Shown: positions 40,430 to 49,971 of the stretch, in pieces
Position numbering within the stretch: the stretch's first letter is position 1
Layout of the letters: the number at the start of each line of letters is the position of its first letter
Origin: Actinopolyspora halophila DSM 43834
GTDB lineage: Bacteria; Actinomycetota; Actinomycetes; Mycobacteriales; Pseudonocardiaceae
Reading direction: 5' to 3'
Length of the DNA: 64,000 bases
NCBI RefSeq assembly: GCF_000371785.1
Contig: NZ_AQUI01000002.1
Coordinates: 3,699,276 to 3,763,275, forward strand
The notes under the pieces: generated by a model
Databases searched by the model: none
What the model was told of the DNA's origin: nothing
The model's input: the letters and a program-made list of their open reading frames with translations, nothing else
Made by a program: the position numbers and the translations under genes

Positions 40430-41184
40430 GCCAGCACCACATCCGTTCCGGTCGCACGCAGTTCCTCGGCGGCGTCCTGGTCGAGACCGCCGTCGGTGAC
40501 CAGCACGTCGAGCTCGGAGATCCCCGCGAACCGGCTGAAGTGGTCGTGGCCGTACTTGGTGTGGTCGGCCAGCAGCACCCGCTGCCTGCACGCGTGCACC
40601 ATGGCGGCCTTGACCGCCCCCTCGGCACTGTCCGGAGTGGTGCATCCGCGCTCGGCCGAGAACCCGTTGGCCCCGAGAAAGCCGAAGTCGAGGGTCAGCC
40701 CGGCGAGAACGTCCCGGGCCCAGGACTCGACGGAGGCCAGGGTCGTGGCACGCACCCTGCCTCCGAGCAGGTGCAGATCGCAGTTGCCGCGATGGGCGAG
40801 CTGGTTGGCCACCGGAAGCGAGTTGGTCACGACCGTGAACTCCCCCGCGGGCAGCATCCCGGCCAACCTGGCCGTGGTGGTCCCCGCGTCCAGCAGCAGT
40901 GTCCCCCGTTCCGGCACCCGCTCCAGCGCCGCGCGGGCGATGCGGTCCTTCTCCGCGGACGCCGTGGTGTCCCGCTGCGCCACTTCCGGTTCGAAGTCCA
41001 ACCGCTCCAGCGGAATGGCGCCACCGTAGACCCGCCGCACGAATCCCTGACGCTCGAGCGCTCCGAGGTCGCGCCGGATCGTTTCCGGGGCGACGTCGAG
41101 GTCCTCGGATGCCGTCGCGACATCGATGCGTCCCTCCTGACGCATCCGCTGCGTCAACAGTTGCCTGCGCTCTGCCCCGTACAT
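40426..41184 (-). CDS. fruR: DeoR-family regulator of the fructose operon
   Basis: A 252-residue DeoR protein. The N-terminal helix-turn-helix is about 5-55 (RRQLLTQRMRQEGRIDVATAS, APETIRRDLGALERQG), followed by the DeoRC sugar-phosphate sensor domain with LLLDAGTTTARLAGML and NGFSAERGCTTPD. In related actinobacteria it represses fru genes and is released by fructose-1-phosphate; that effector is from family knowledge. First gene of the operon. GGAGG precedes the ATG. Its promoter carries a tandem repeat that should be its own operator. Confidence 0.93.
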   Translation of the reverse strand: MYGAERRQLLTQRMRQEGRIDVATASEDLDVAPETIRRDLGALERQGFVRRVYGGAIPLERLDFEPEVAQRDTTASAEKDRIARAALERVPERGTLLLDAGTTTARLAGMLPAGEFTVVTNSLPVANQLAHRGNCDLHLLGGRVRATTLASVESWARDVLAGLTLDFGFLGANGFSAERGCTTPDSAEGAVKAAMVHACRQRVLLADHTKYGHDHFSRFAGISELDVLVTDGGLDQDAAEELRATGTDVVLA

Positions 41185-41208
41185 GCCCGTTTTCCTCCGA
41201 TTAAGGTT

Positions 41209-41228
41209 TGATGTTGCCTGATTCTGCC
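41209..41228. promoter_or_regulatory. Tandem 10-bp repeat, candidate FruR operator
   Basis: TGATGTTGCC (41209-41218) is followed at once by TGATTCTGCC (41219-41228), eight of ten bases identical. The pair covers the -10 and start point of the fruR promoter. DeoR regulators often bind direct repeats, so this is the natural autorepression site. Confidence 0.55.
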
Positions 41229-41248
41229 CGTTATTGTGGTGTTGTCAA
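41221..41248 (-). promoter_or_regulatory. Promoter of the fruR operon
   Basis: Minus strand: perfect TTGACA (41248-41243), 16-base spacer, CAGAAT (41226-41221). Transcription would start near 41214, about 30 bases before the fruR ATG. The -10 lies inside the tandem repeat at 41209-41228. Confidence 0.68.
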
Positions 41249-41363
41249 GACCACATTCACTTCCGAACCGATACAGCGGACTCTGCGCGGAGCTCGCACC
41301 ACCGACCACCCGCGGCGGGGCCTGCGTGTCGGAAGCGCCGGGACACATGCCAAGCTGAACGCC

Positions 41364-42296
41364 GTGCGCTCCCCCGTGATGCTCGTCGACGCCGCGGGAC
41401 TGTGGTTCCGCTCGTACTACGCGCTGCCCGAGTCACTTACCGCACCGGACGGCAGCCCGGTCAACGCGGTACGCGGTTTCTGCGACACGCTCGCCAGACT
41501 GCTCACCGAGCGCTCCCCCGGGCGGCTCGTGGTCTGCCTGGACAACGACTGGCGTCCCGAATTCCGCGTGCGAGCGCTGCCCTCGTACAAGAGCCACCGG
41601 GTCGCCGAGGAAACACCGGAAGCCGAGGCGGTTCCGGACACGCTGACGCCGCAGATTCCCGTGATCCTGGACCTGCTGGCCGCTCTCGGGGTCGACACCG
41701 CCGAGGCCGAGGGTTACGAGGCCGACGACGTCATCGCGACGCTGGCGGAGGTGGAACGGGACGATCCCGTGGAAGTGATCACCGGCGACCGCGATCTCTT
41801 CCAGCTGGTGCGGAACGAGCCCACCCCCACCCGGGTGATCTACATGGGCGGTGGGCTCAACAAACTCCAGGACTACGGCCCCGCGGAACTGGCCGAACGC
41901 TACGGCCTGCCGCACGAGGAAACCGGACGGGCCTATGCGGACATGGCGGTGCTGCGCGGGGATCCCTCGGACGGGCTGGCCGGGGTCGCCGGGATCGGGG
42001 AGAAAACCGCGGCGAAGCTCGTCTCCCGGTTCGGGTCACTGGAGAACCTGCTGGAAGCCGCCGCGAACGGCGACACGGAACTGACCCCGCGCAACAGGGC
42101 GAAACTCGTCGAGGCGAACGAGTACCTCGCCGCCGCGCCGAGCGTGGTGCGCGCGGTCACCGACGCACCGGTCGAGCACACCCTGTCCACGGACGTCCGG
42201 CGCACCGAGCCCGTCGACACCGCGCGGGTCTCCGAACTGCAGCGCGAACGTGGGCTCGGCAGCCCGGTGGACCGGCTCGTCGCGGCGCTCGGCTGA
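41364..42296 (+). CDS. 5'-3' exonuclease (PolA N-domain/FEN-like)
   Basis: A 310-residue stand-alone 5'-3' exonuclease. The metal-binding acids are visible: Asp near the start (MLVDAAGLWFRSYYALP), CLDNDWRPEFR, the EGYEADDVIATLAE block, and VITGDRDLFQLV; a helix-hairpin-helix (GVAGIGEKTAAKLV) contacts DNA. It would remove flaps or RNA primers in replication and repair. M. tuberculosis Rv2090 is the equivalent beside helY. GTG 41364 is my choice; ATG 41379 is possible; neither has a strong ribosome site. Divergent from fruR. Confidence 0.88.
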   Translation: MRSPVMLVDAAGLWFRSYYALPESLTAPDGSPVNAVRGFCDTLARLLTERSPGRLVVCLDNDWRPEFRVRALPSYKSHRVAEETPEAEAVPDTLTPQIPVILDLLAALGVDTAEAEGYEADDVIATLAEVERDDPVEVITGDRDLFQLVRNEPTPTRVIYMGGGLNKLQDYGPAELAERYGLPHEETGRAYADMAVLRGDPSDGLAGVAGIGEKTAAKLVSRFGSLENLLEAAANGDTELTPRNRAKLVEANEYLAAAPSVVRAVTDAPVEHTLSTDVRRTEPVDTARVSELQRERGLGSPVDRLVAALG

Positions 42297-42329
42297 TTCC
42301 CCGGGGAGCGCCCCGACGACCGCGGCCCT

Positions 42330-43547
42330 TCAGAAGTGCGTGCCGCACCAGGCCCGCTCGAGGGTGGCGAACAAGCGGTCCGCCGGTAGGAGGGCCTTCG
42401 GATCGTGCGCTTCGACCAGGTTCGCCTCAGCCAGAGTGGACGGACGTGCCTCACCGAACAGCAACGAGGCTAGCTCGGCGACGTCGACGCTCAGCTGCGG
42501 ATCCCGCTCGGTGGGCTCAGCCCCGTCCGGGCCGACCAGGTAGCAACCGGCGTTGTCCGGTAACAACCCGTCCCGCACCTCGAGCACCACCGGTTCGGCC
42601 GTGCCGTAGGCACGTTCCCGAAACATCGCGGGCACGTCGACGGGACGCACCCACAGGCCGTCGTAGACATCGCGCACCCGGCACTGGCGGCTGTCCGCCA
42701 GCCACCACTCCAGCGGCTCGTCGAGCGGACGCTCGATGGCCACCACCTCGTCGGCCAGATCGACCCCCAGCAGGAACCACCACAACGCGGCCGTGGCCGC
42801 CTGATCGGCCGCGTGCAGATCCAGCACGCGCAGAGTCGTGCGCCCGTCCCCGAAGCGGTAGTCGTTTCCGCTGGGCATCCATACGGCGAAACCGTCGTCG
42901 ACACCGTCCGAATCACTGTGCACCGCGACCACCGCGTAACCCCCGTGCAGTTCCCGCCTGCCGAGATGCGTTCTCCACCAGGCCGACGGGCGCGCGATCA
43001 TCCCGGCCCGCACGACGCCGAGGGCCCGGTACAGTCCGGGCAGGATCTCCGCCGCCTCGTCCGTGTCGACCAGCCTGACCCGGCCGCCACCGGGAGCCCG
43101 GTCACGTGGCGCCGCCCGCGCGGTCTCCAGCGCCACGGTCCTGGACCTGGTAGCCACTCCGTAACCGAAACGCCCGTAGATCGCGGTCTCCGAGGCGTGC
43201 AGCATGGCCGCCGCCTCACCACGCCGACGGACCTCGTCCAACTGGGCACGCATGAGCTCGGTGAGCACGCCGCGGCGCGTCAGGTCGGCGCGAACCCCCA
43301 CGGCGGTCACGGCGGCCGCGGGCAACTCCGCGCCGCCCGGCAGGGCCAGCGAACTGGCGAAGGACATGGTCGTTCCGGCCAGTTGACCATCGATGTGGTC
43401 TCCCCACGCGCGACCGGGCTCGTAGCGCTCGGCCAGACTTCGCCATCCCTCGTCCGTGACCGCCGGGGCGTTCAACGCCTTCCGGAAAAGGTCGTGCGAA
43501 GCGCGGAACTCGGACTCGGCGAGGGGACGGACATCATGTTCAATCAC
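42330..43547 (-). CDS. Eis-like GNAT N-acetyltransferase
   Basis: A 405-residue protein with the three-part Eis layout: an N-terminal GNAT domain with the acetyl-CoA loop (VGVRADLTRRGVLTELMRAQ), a second degenerate GNAT domain, and a sterol-carrier-like C-terminal part ending in a free Phe carboxylate (ERAWCGTHF), which serves as the base in Eis. HASETAIYGRFGYG is also typical. Eis enzymes acetylate amines at several positions, including aminoglycosides; whether this one confers resistance is unknown. GTG 43547 follows GGGGGA. Confidence 0.9.
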   Translation of the reverse strand: MIEHDVRPLAESEFRASHDLFRKALNAPAVTDEGWRSLAERYEPGRAWGDHIDGQLAGTTMSFASSLALPGGAELPAAAVTAVGVRADLTRRGVLTELMRAQLDEVRRRGEAAAMLHASETAIYGRFGYGVATRSRTVALETARAAPRDRAPGGGRVRLVDTDEAAEILPGLYRALGVVRAGMIARPSAWWRTHLGRRELHGGYAVVAVHSDSDGVDDGFAVWMPSGNDYRFGDGRTTLRVLDLHAADQAATAALWWFLLGVDLADEVVAIERPLDEPLEWWLADSRQCRVRDVYDGLWVRPVDVPAMFRERAYGTAEPVVLEVRDGLLPDNAGCYLVGPDGAEPTERDPQLSVDVAELASLLFGEARPSTLAEANLVEAHDPKALLPADRLFATLERAWCGTHF

Positions 43548-43665
43548 TCCCCCATGATGCCTACCGCCGTCCCGGAGCTTCGAACGATTTTACCTCACCG
43601 ACTCCGGGTTCCGCTCCGACGAACACGCGACGAGCGCGCGGCGAGCTCGATTCGGTCGGGCTCGC

Positions 43666-44229
43666 TCAGTCGGGACGCTCGACCGCGTAGGTGCCCTCCT
43701 CGTCCTGCACCACGACGCGGACCCGCTCGTACTCCTCACCGGGGGAGAGTTCGCAGGTGAAGCTGTGTCCGGGACGGACAGGCTGCCCGGAGGGACAGGA
43801 GACCGACTCGACACCCTCCATGCCGTAGGAGTCACGCACGATCTGACGCACCCCGGCCTGCACCGAACCCGTGTCGAGCACGCTGCGATGGAACCACCCC
43901 GGGGCGACGAGGCCCAGAAACGCGCCCCCCAGAGCCACCAGCACCGCGAAAGCGGCGAAGAACCACGGCCTGCGCTTTCTGCCTCCGCCGGAGGAAGCCG
44001 CGTACGTGTCGGCCCGCGCCGCACTCCCGGCGGAAGAGTCCCCGAACGCCCCGGCCGACCACGCACCGGAACCACCGGAGGCGGTGCCGAAGGTCTCCCG
44101 GCCGTCTCCACCGCCAGGAGGGCCGTACGCACGGTACGGCTCCCCCGCCCACTGGTTCCGGGGTGGAGCCGCCTGCCCCTGCTGCCATTCCGGCCCCCGG
44201 GACGAAGGCGTGCCACGAGGCTCACTCAT
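43666..44229 (-). CDS. DUF4333 membrane-anchored protein
   Basis: A 187-residue protein with a Gly/Ser/Pro-rich cytoplasmic N-terminus (about 1-82), one transmembrane helix (about 87-107) and a small extracytoplasmic DUF4333 domain with VESVSCPSGQPVRPGHSFTCEL, two Cys likely joined. Rv2091c next to helY in M. tuberculosis has the same place and layout. Function unknown. It is followed by the Eis-like gene and preceded by helY on the same strand. Confidence 0.82.
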   Translation of the reverse strand: MSEPRGTPSSRGPEWQQGQAAPPRNQWAGEPYRAYGPPGGGDGRETFGTASGGSGAWSAGAFGDSSAGSAARADTYAASSGGGRKRRPWFFAAFAVLVALGGAFLGLVAPGWFHRSVLDTGSVQAGVRQIVRDSYGMEGVESVSCPSGQPVRPGHSFTCELSPGEEYERVRVVVQDEEGTYAVERPD

Positions 44230-44428
44230 TCACCCCTCCGGAGGAAACTCGATCGTGTTAGCTCGGCCGACATCGAGAGCCGATCCAACCACAGCCGAGG
44301 CACCGGACGGCAGGTGGGCGTCGCTCGGAAGTGTTCACCGCGAAGATCTCTCCACACCCTTCCGAGAATAGCCGGGTGTCCCGCGTGACCGCCTGCCGAA
44401 CGCTTCACCGGTGTTTTCCGGCCGGGAA

Positions 44429-47233
44429 TCAGACGGAACCCGCCGCGACCACCCCACGCCTGATCCCGTTGAGCGCCTTGTTCGCGGCCGAACCGACCGG
44501 ATCCTCGCGGCCCACGACCTCGCGGATCTGATCCAGCAGGTCGATCACCTGGCGGCACCAGCGCACGAAGTCACCGGCGGGCAGCTCGTGGCCGGCCGTG
44601 GCCGAAGCGGTCAACACCTTCTCCAGCGAATCACCCCTGGCCCAGCGGTAAACCGGCCAGGCGAATCCCGGATCCGGCTCGCGGGTGCGATTCAGCTTGT
44701 GCCTGCGCTCGTCGTCCTCCAACTCGGCCCACAGCTCCCAGGTCGCCGACAGCGCGTCCGCCACTGCCCCCGGGGGGACCTCCGGAGCCGAGGGGGAGTC
44801 ACCCCGCGCCTCGTAGACCAGTGAGGAGACCACGGCGGCCAACTGGGCCGGTTCGAGGACCCGCCACTTGCCCACCCGCAGACACTCGGCCACCAACAGG
44901 TCCGACTCGCTGTAGATCCTGGACAGGCGCTTGCCGAACTCGGTGACCGGATCGTCCGGCTGATACGGGTCCAGGTAGTGCCGTTCCTCCAGCAGGGCCG
45001 TGATCCGGTCGAACGACCGAACGAGGGAGTTCGTCTTGGCGGCCACCCTGTTCCTGATCTGTTCGGTCTCCCTGCGCAGCTTCTCGTGCCGCTCGGCCCA
45101 CCTGGCGTGGCTCTCCCGTTCGGCGCAGCCGTGGCAGGGGTGCGAACGCATGGCCCGTCGCAGGCTCGCCAACTCCTGGTCGCTGTTCGTGTCCGTGCCC
45201 TTGTTCTTCCTGCGCTTGCCCCCGCCGGTGCTCACACCGGTCTCACGCAGCGTGTTCGCCAGATTGCGCCGCGACTTCGGCGAACGGACGTCGACGTACT
45301 TGGGCAGCTTGATCCTGTCCTGAGCCTCGACCGGGTTGGTGAAGTCCGCCACCGACACCCGTCCGGCCCAACGGTCCTCCGTGACGACCAGCGGACGCGG
45401 CTCCTCCATCGGATCCAGGCCGGGATCGATCACCACGGCCAGCCCGGAACGTCGCCCCGAGGGAATCACGATCACGTCACCCTTGCGGAGTTTCTCCAGG
45501 GACTTGGCGGCCTCGGCCCGTTTGGCCGCCTTGTTCTGCTTCGCCAGTTCCTTTTCCCGTTCGGAAATGCGCCTGCGCAGCTCGAAGTACTCGGCGAAAT
45601 CGCCCTGATCGCAGTGCAACGCCTCGGCATAACCCTCGAGCGCCTCGGTGTTGCGCTCCACCCGACGGGACTCGCCGACCACCGAACGGTCGGCCTGGAA
45701 CTGCGCGAAGGACTGCTCCAACAGCTCCCGAGCCGCTTCGGAACCGACCCGCCCGACGAGGTTGACCGCCATGTTGTAGCCGGGGCGGAAGGAGGAGTGC
45801 AGCGGATAGGTGCGTGTCGAGGCGAGCCCCGCGACCTGTTTGGGGTCCATCCCCGGCTGCCACACGACCACGGCGTGGCCCTCGACGTCGATACCGCGAC
45901 GCCCCGCCCTGCCGGTGAGCTGCGTGTACTCCCCGGGGGTCAGATCGACGTGCGACTCGCCGTTGAACTTGACCAACCGCTCCAGCACGACCGTGCGCGC
46001 GGGCATGTTGATCCCGAGGGCGAGCGTCTCCGTGGCGAAAACCGCCTTGACCAGTCCACGGACGAACAGTTCCTCGACGGTTTCCTTGAAGGCGGGAAGC
46101 AGCCCCGCGTGGTGTGCTGCCACTCCACGCTCCAAGGCCTCCCGCCACTCCCAGTAACCGAGCACCTCCAGATCGCTCTCGGGGAGCGTGCTGGTGTACT
46201 CCTCGATCACCTCGCGGATCTCGGCCAGATCGTCGTCGGTGGTCAGCCGCAGACCGGCCCGTACGCACTGGGCCACGGCGGCGTCACAACCCGCACGGCT
46301 GAAGATGAACACGATGGCCGGAAGCAGTTCGGCGTCCTCGAGCTGGTTGAGCACGTCCACCCGGGAAGGCTGGAAGAACCTGTTCCCCCGGTTCTGGACC
46401 CGCTTCTTGCCGTCCGGCCCGCGGCGCACCTTGCCCGGCACGCCCCTGCTGCGACCGAGCTCCCCGGTGTGACGCAGCAGCTCGGGGTTGATCTTCAACT
46501 CCCGGTTCTCCGTCTCACCGCCGAACAGGTCGAACATGGTGCTTCCCACCAGCATGTGCTGCCACAGCGGAACCGGGCGGTGCTCGTCGACCACTACGGT
46601 GGTGTCCCCACGCACCTCGACCAGCCACTCACCGAACTCCTCGGCGTTGCTCACCGTGGCCGACAGGCTCGCGAGCTGCACGTGCTCGGGCAGGTGCAGG
46701 ATCACTTCCTCCCAGACCGCTCCCCGGAAGCGGTCCGCCAGATAGTGCACCTCGTCCATCACCACGTAGCCGAGCGTGTCGAGGGTGCTCGAACCGGCGT
46801 AGAGCATGTTGCGCAGCACCTCGGTGGTCATCACGACCACTTGCGCGTTGCCGTTGATCGAGGTGTCGCCGGTCAGCAGCCCCACCGAGGCGGATCCGTA
46901 GCGTTCGCAGAAGTCGGTGTACTTCTGGTTGGAGAGTGCCTTGATCGGGGTGGTGTAGAAGCACTTGTGCCCTCCCGCGAGGGCGAGGTTCACCGCGAAC
47001 TCTCCGACTACGGTCTTGCCCGCCCCCGTCGGGGCGCAGACCAGCACTCCGTGTCCGTCCTCCAGGGCCTGGCAGGCGGTCCGCTGGAACGCGTCCAGTT
47101 CGAAGGACACGTCCTTCGTGAACGCGTTCAGGCGCGGGTGGGCACCGCGGGCACGGTGATCGTCGGTACGGGCCTCCGCCGGGTTCACCGGTGCGGCGCC
47201 TGTCTCCGTGGGTTCGGTACGGCTGTCAGCCAC
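44429..47233 (-). CDS. helY: Ski2/Mtr4-like DEAD/DEAH helicase HelY
   Basis: A 934-residue superfamily 2 helicase. Motif I is APTGAGKT (67-74), motif II is DEVH (in VVMDEVHYLADR, about 160), motif III SAT (SLSATVSNAEEFG), and the second RecA domain has GRAGRRGIDVEG. The long C-terminal part matches the Ski2/Mtr4 arch and helical domains. It is an RNA helicase likely active in RNA decay or processing. M. tuberculosis HelY (Rv2092c) is 906 residues and has the same neighbours (tatC, tatA). GTG 47233 is the start; its GGGAG is very close. Confidence 0.93.
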   Translation of the reverse strand: MADSRTEPTETGAAPVNPAEARTDDHRARGAHPRLNAFTKDVSFELDAFQRTACQALEDGHGVLVCAPTGAGKTVVGEFAVNLALAGGHKCFYTTPIKALSNQKYTDFCERYGSASVGLLTGDTSINGNAQVVVMTTEVLRNMLYAGSSTLDTLGYVVMDEVHYLADRFRGAVWEEVILHLPEHVQLASLSATVSNAEEFGEWLVEVRGDTTVVVDEHRPVPLWQHMLVGSTMFDLFGGETENRELKINPELLRHTGELGRSRGVPGKVRRGPDGKKRVQNRGNRFFQPSRVDVLNQLEDAELLPAIVFIFSRAGCDAAVAQCVRAGLRLTTDDDLAEIREVIEEYTSTLPESDLEVLGYWEWREALERGVAAHHAGLLPAFKETVEELFVRGLVKAVFATETLALGINMPARTVVLERLVKFNGESHVDLTPGEYTQLTGRAGRRGIDVEGHAVVVWQPGMDPKQVAGLASTRTYPLHSSFRPGYNMAVNLVGRVGSEAARELLEQSFAQFQADRSVVGESRRVERNTEALEGYAEALHCDQGDFAEYFELRRRISEREKELAKQNKAAKRAEAAKSLEKLRKGDVIVIPSGRRSGLAVVIDPGLDPMEEPRPLVVTEDRWAGRVSVADFTNPVEAQDRIKLPKYVDVRSPKSRRNLANTLRETGVSTGGGKRRKNKGTDTNSDQELASLRRAMRSHPCHGCAERESHARWAERHEKLRRETEQIRNRVAAKTNSLVRSFDRITALLEERHYLDPYQPDDPVTEFGKRLSRIYSESDLLVAECLRVGKWRVLEPAQLAAVVSSLVYEARGDSPSAPEVPPGAVADALSATWELWAELEDDERRHKLNRTREPDPGFAWPVYRWARGDSLEKVLTASATAGHELPAGDFVRWCRQVIDLLDQIREVVGREDPVGSAANKALNGIRRGVVAAGSV

Positions 47234-47381
47234 ACTCCCAGACTTTCATATCCGTCCCGGGAATGTGCCAACCGCGGTGACATTCACCGCACGGGGGACG
47301 CGGGAAACCCGTGCCTGGAGCGCACGGGCTCCCCGCGCCTCGCGGTTTCCGGGCTCCGATTCGTCGGTCGGGCGGGGGTGC

Positions 47382-47401
47382 TTCGGCGCGGCAGCGCCGA
47401 A
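47382..47401 (-). terminator. Hairpin downstream of tatC
   Basis: TTCGGCGC (47382-47389) pairs perfectly with GCGCCGAA (47394-47401) around GGCA. It lies 35 bp past the tatC stop and 150 bp before helY, so it would end the tat transcript. No U-tract. Confidence 0.5.
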
Positions 47402-47436
47402 ACGAGTCCCCACGACCCCCGAACGGAAACCCTCGA

Positions 47437-48396
47437 TCAGGTCGCCTCGTCGTCCTTGTGCGTCGCCGACGACGTACCGGTCGTGCTCAGCTCGGAAGCC
47501 CTAGGATCCACCTCCGAGGGAGCGTCGGGATCCTCCGCCGATTCCTGTTCCCGCTGCTTTCGTTCCTTGGCTCGGTCGTGGGAACGACATATCAGCAACG
47601 CGATGGAGTACAGGACGCACAGCGCCGCACCGAGCACCAGCATGGAGATCGGGTCCTGCGGGGTGGCCACGGCGGCGAAGATGAACAGGGCGAACACACT
47701 TCCCCGCCACCAGCTGCGCAGTTTGGCGTAGCTGACCACGCCCGCCCTGTTGAGCATCACCATGACGAGGGGGAGTTCGAAGCTGATACCGAAGAACAGC
47801 AGCATCAGCAGTACGAAGTTGATGTACTCGCCACCGGTGAGCGCGGTGAAGAACTCGTCCCCACCGAAACCCACCATGAAGGTGAGCCCCTTCGGAACCA
47901 CGAAGTAGGCCAGCAGCGCGCCCGCGACGAACAGCAGGCTGCCGATACCGACGAACACCCTGGCGAACTTGCGTTCCCTCGAGTGCAGCCCGGGAGCGAT
48001 GAAGGCCCAGAACTGGTACAACCAGACCGGACTCAACAACACAGCGCCCAAGGCGAGACCGACCTTGAGCTGAAGCATGAAGACTTCGAACGGTCGAGTC
48101 TGCATGAGCTGGCACTCGCCGTTCGGGGTCATCCGCGCACTCTCGGGCAACGAGCAGTACGGCCCGGTGATGAGATCCCCGAGACTCGGCAGACCGAACA
48201 ACTGGTTCGAGAACCACCAGAACCCGAATATCCCGCCGACCAGCACCCAGAGCAGCGCCACCCCGAGCCGATGACGCAGCTCGTAAAGGTGATCGACGAG
48301 GCTCATGGTGCCGTCGGGATTGCGGCGACGGCTGTACTTCTCCCGATCACGACCGAATCGTTTGCGGCTACGACGCGGATTGTCTTCCACCGTCAC
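47437..48396 (-). CDS. tatC: Sec-independent protein translocase TatC
   Basis: A 319-residue TatC. After a basic N-terminus (about 1-28) comes the conserved MSLVDHLYELRHRLGVALLW, followed by six helices, with the FEVFMLQLKVGLALGAVLLSP and GISFELPLV segments typical of the family. It recognises the twin-arginine signal and forms the channel with TatA. The C-terminal tail of about 45 residues is charged and disordered. The GTG start is 9 bp after the tatA stop, so it is in an operon with tatA. Confidence 0.95.
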   Translation of the reverse strand: MTVEDNPRRSRKRFGRDREKYSRRRNPDGTMSLVDHLYELRHRLGVALLWVLVGGIFGFWWFSNQLFGLPSLGDLITGPYCSLPESARMTPNGECQLMQTRPFEVFMLQLKVGLALGAVLLSPVWLYQFWAFIAPGLHSRERKFARVFVGIGSLLFVAGALLAYFVVPKGLTFMVGFGGDEFFTALTGGEYINFVLLMLLFFGISFELPLVMVMLNRAGVVSYAKLRSWWRGSVFALFIFAAVATPQDPISMLVLGAALCVLYSIALLICRSHDRAKERKQREQESAEDPDAPSEVDPRASELSTTGTSSATHKDDEAT

Positions 48397-48405
48397 AGCC
48401 CCGGA

Positions 48406-48708
48406 TCAGTTCGTGGCGTCGTTGCGGTACGCGCTCTCGGTCGGGCGCTCACCGTTCACCCGGTCCGCGCCCGGAGCAGCGAAACCGTCACGCTGCGGTT
48501 CTCCAGTGGTGAGCTGCTGCGGCTGCTCCTGCTCGCTCTTGGAGCTCGAGGCGGTTTCCTCGTCCTGCTTCATACCACGCGTCTCGGCCTTGAACACCCG
48601 GGCAGACTGCCCCAGCGACCTGGCCAGTTGCGGCAGCTTGGTGGCACCGAACAACAGCACCAAGACACCGACGATCAGAACCAGCTCCCACCCACCGGGA
48701 AAACTCAT
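48406..48708 (-). CDS. tatA: Sec-independent translocase subunit TatA
   Basis: A 100-residue TatA: one N-terminal helix (WELVLIVGVLVLLFGATKL), the hinge FG, the amphipathic helix (PQLARSLGQSARVFKAETRG), and an acidic disordered tail. TatA multimers form the pore for folded proteins. It is directly upstream of tatC. Confidence 0.95.
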   Translation of the reverse strand: MSFPGGWELVLIVGVLVLLFGATKLPQLARSLGQSARVFKAETRGMKQDEETASSSKSEQEQPQQLTTGEPQRDGFAAPGADRVNGERPTESAYRNDATN

Positions 48709-48767
48709 GTCCGCACACCTCTCTCAAGCCTGCTGCCACGGAAATACTACGCCCTAGCCGTCGGTTC

Positions 48768-48986
48768 TCAACAGCTTCGATCGGGGCAACGCCGCCGCAG
48801 TGCCACCCCGACACCGGCGACCCTGGCACGCAACAGTCCCGCCCTGTCCGCGAGATCGCTCGTCACCGCGGAACGGGCGGCGTGGAGCCGCCGGAACGAA
48901 CGCATCGTGACCAGCAACGAAGCCGTCAAAACCACCAGGGCCAGCACCAGCAGCCCCGCCATGAACGCATAAGGCACGAGCAACAC
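48768..48986 (-). CDS. Small single-helix membrane protein between pafC and tatA
   Basis: A 72-residue protein: hydrophobic helix (about 6-28), then a basic amphipathic part (RSFRRLHAARSAV) and an Arg-rich end. GTG 48986 has GAGGGAG six bases upstream. A longer frame of 91 codons overlaps pafC and lacks a better start. It starts 10 bp after the pafC stop, so it is probably translated with pafC. Function unknown. Confidence 0.62.
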   Translation of the reverse strand: MLLVPYAFMAGLLVLALVVLTASLLVTMRSFRRLHAARSAVTSDLADRAGLLRARVAGVGVALRRRCPDRSC

Positions 48987-48996
48987 GGTAACTCCC

Positions 48997-49971
48997 TCAG
49001 GTGGACAACGGGTGACCAGAACGTTCCAATGCCGCGTACGCACGTTGTCGCACCTCAGTGGCCAGTTCCGCGGGGGCTGTCACCCTTCCGCGGCCCCCGA
49101 GTCCCAGCACCAGCCGAACAATCCATGCCCGATCGGAGTAACGAAGCACCACCCTGGTCCGGCCGTCCGGAAGGTCCGTCCGTTCGTCGACCGGGTAGTA
49201 CTCGGCGACCCAGCGTGCCTCCGGCCGTAGCTCCAGCTCCGCGCTCGGCTGGTCCGGCAACGGCCGGAACGGGCCGGCCGAGAAGTCCGTGTTCAGCGCT
49301 TCGGCGGGTGGTCGGGCGTGCTCGTCGAGCGACTCCGCCCCGTCCACCCGATCCAACCGGAACAGCCGGACCCCGCGGGAGCGGCGGCACCACGCCTCCA
49401 GATAACCCCGTCCCTCGAGCAGCACCAGCCGCATGGGATCGACCGTGCGCTCGGTGATCTCGTCCCTGGACGCCGTGTAGTACCGGATCCGCAGCACCCT
49501 GCGGTGTTTGACCGCCCACTCCACGGTCCCACCGGTCGCGGCGGAAACGGGCCCGGAGACATCGTTCAGCCCGACGACCATCCCGGCCGGGTGAGCCTGT
49601 CCGGCCGCGTTCTCCACCTTGGCGAGCGCGCGCCGCACCGCGTCCGTGTCCGCGATGCCGGGTGTCTCCGAAAGCGCACGCAGCGCCACCTGCAGGGACG
49701 TGGCCTCCTGACCGGTCAGCCGCAGCGGTTTGCGCATCCCCGCGTCGTAGACGACGGTCACGGTGTCCCCGCTGAACGAGAGGTCGATCAGATCACCGGG
49801 GCCGTATCCGGGGAGTCCGCACATCCAGAGCAGTTCCAGATCGCGCCGCAACTGCTGCTCGCCCACCCCGAAATCGGCCGCCACCTCCGAGACGGCCACG
49901 CCGGGCCTGCTCACCAGGTAGGGCACCAAGGCCAACAGCCGCGGCAACCGCTCGATCGTGCTATTGCCCAC
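48997..49971 (-). CDS. pafC: WYL-domain transcription regulator PafC
   Basis: A 324-residue protein with an N-terminal winged helix (RLPRLLALVPYLVSRPGVAVSEVA), a middle WYL domain (RVLRIRYYTASRDEITERTVDPMRLVLLEGRGYLEAWCRR) and a WCX domain at the end. With PafB it forms the activator of the LexA/RecA-independent DNA-damage response in actinobacteria. GTG 49971 with GGAGGTG six bases upstream overlaps the pafB stop. M. tuberculosis has the same pafB-pafC-tatA order. Confidence 0.93.
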   Translation of the reverse strand: MGNSTIERLPRLLALVPYLVSRPGVAVSEVAADFGVGEQQLRRDLELLWMCGLPGYGPGDLIDLSFSGDTVTVVYDAGMRKPLRLTGQEATSLQVALRALSETPGIADTDAVRRALAKVENAAGQAHPAGMVVGLNDVSGPVSAATGGTVEWAVKHRRVLRIRYYTASRDEITERTVDPMRLVLLEGRGYLEAWCRRSRGVRLFRLDRVDGAESLDEHARPPAEALNTDFSAGPFRPLPDQPSAELELRPEARWVAEYYPVDERTDLPDGRTRVVLRYSDRAWIVRLVLGLGGRGRVTAPAELATEVRQRAYAALERSGHPLST

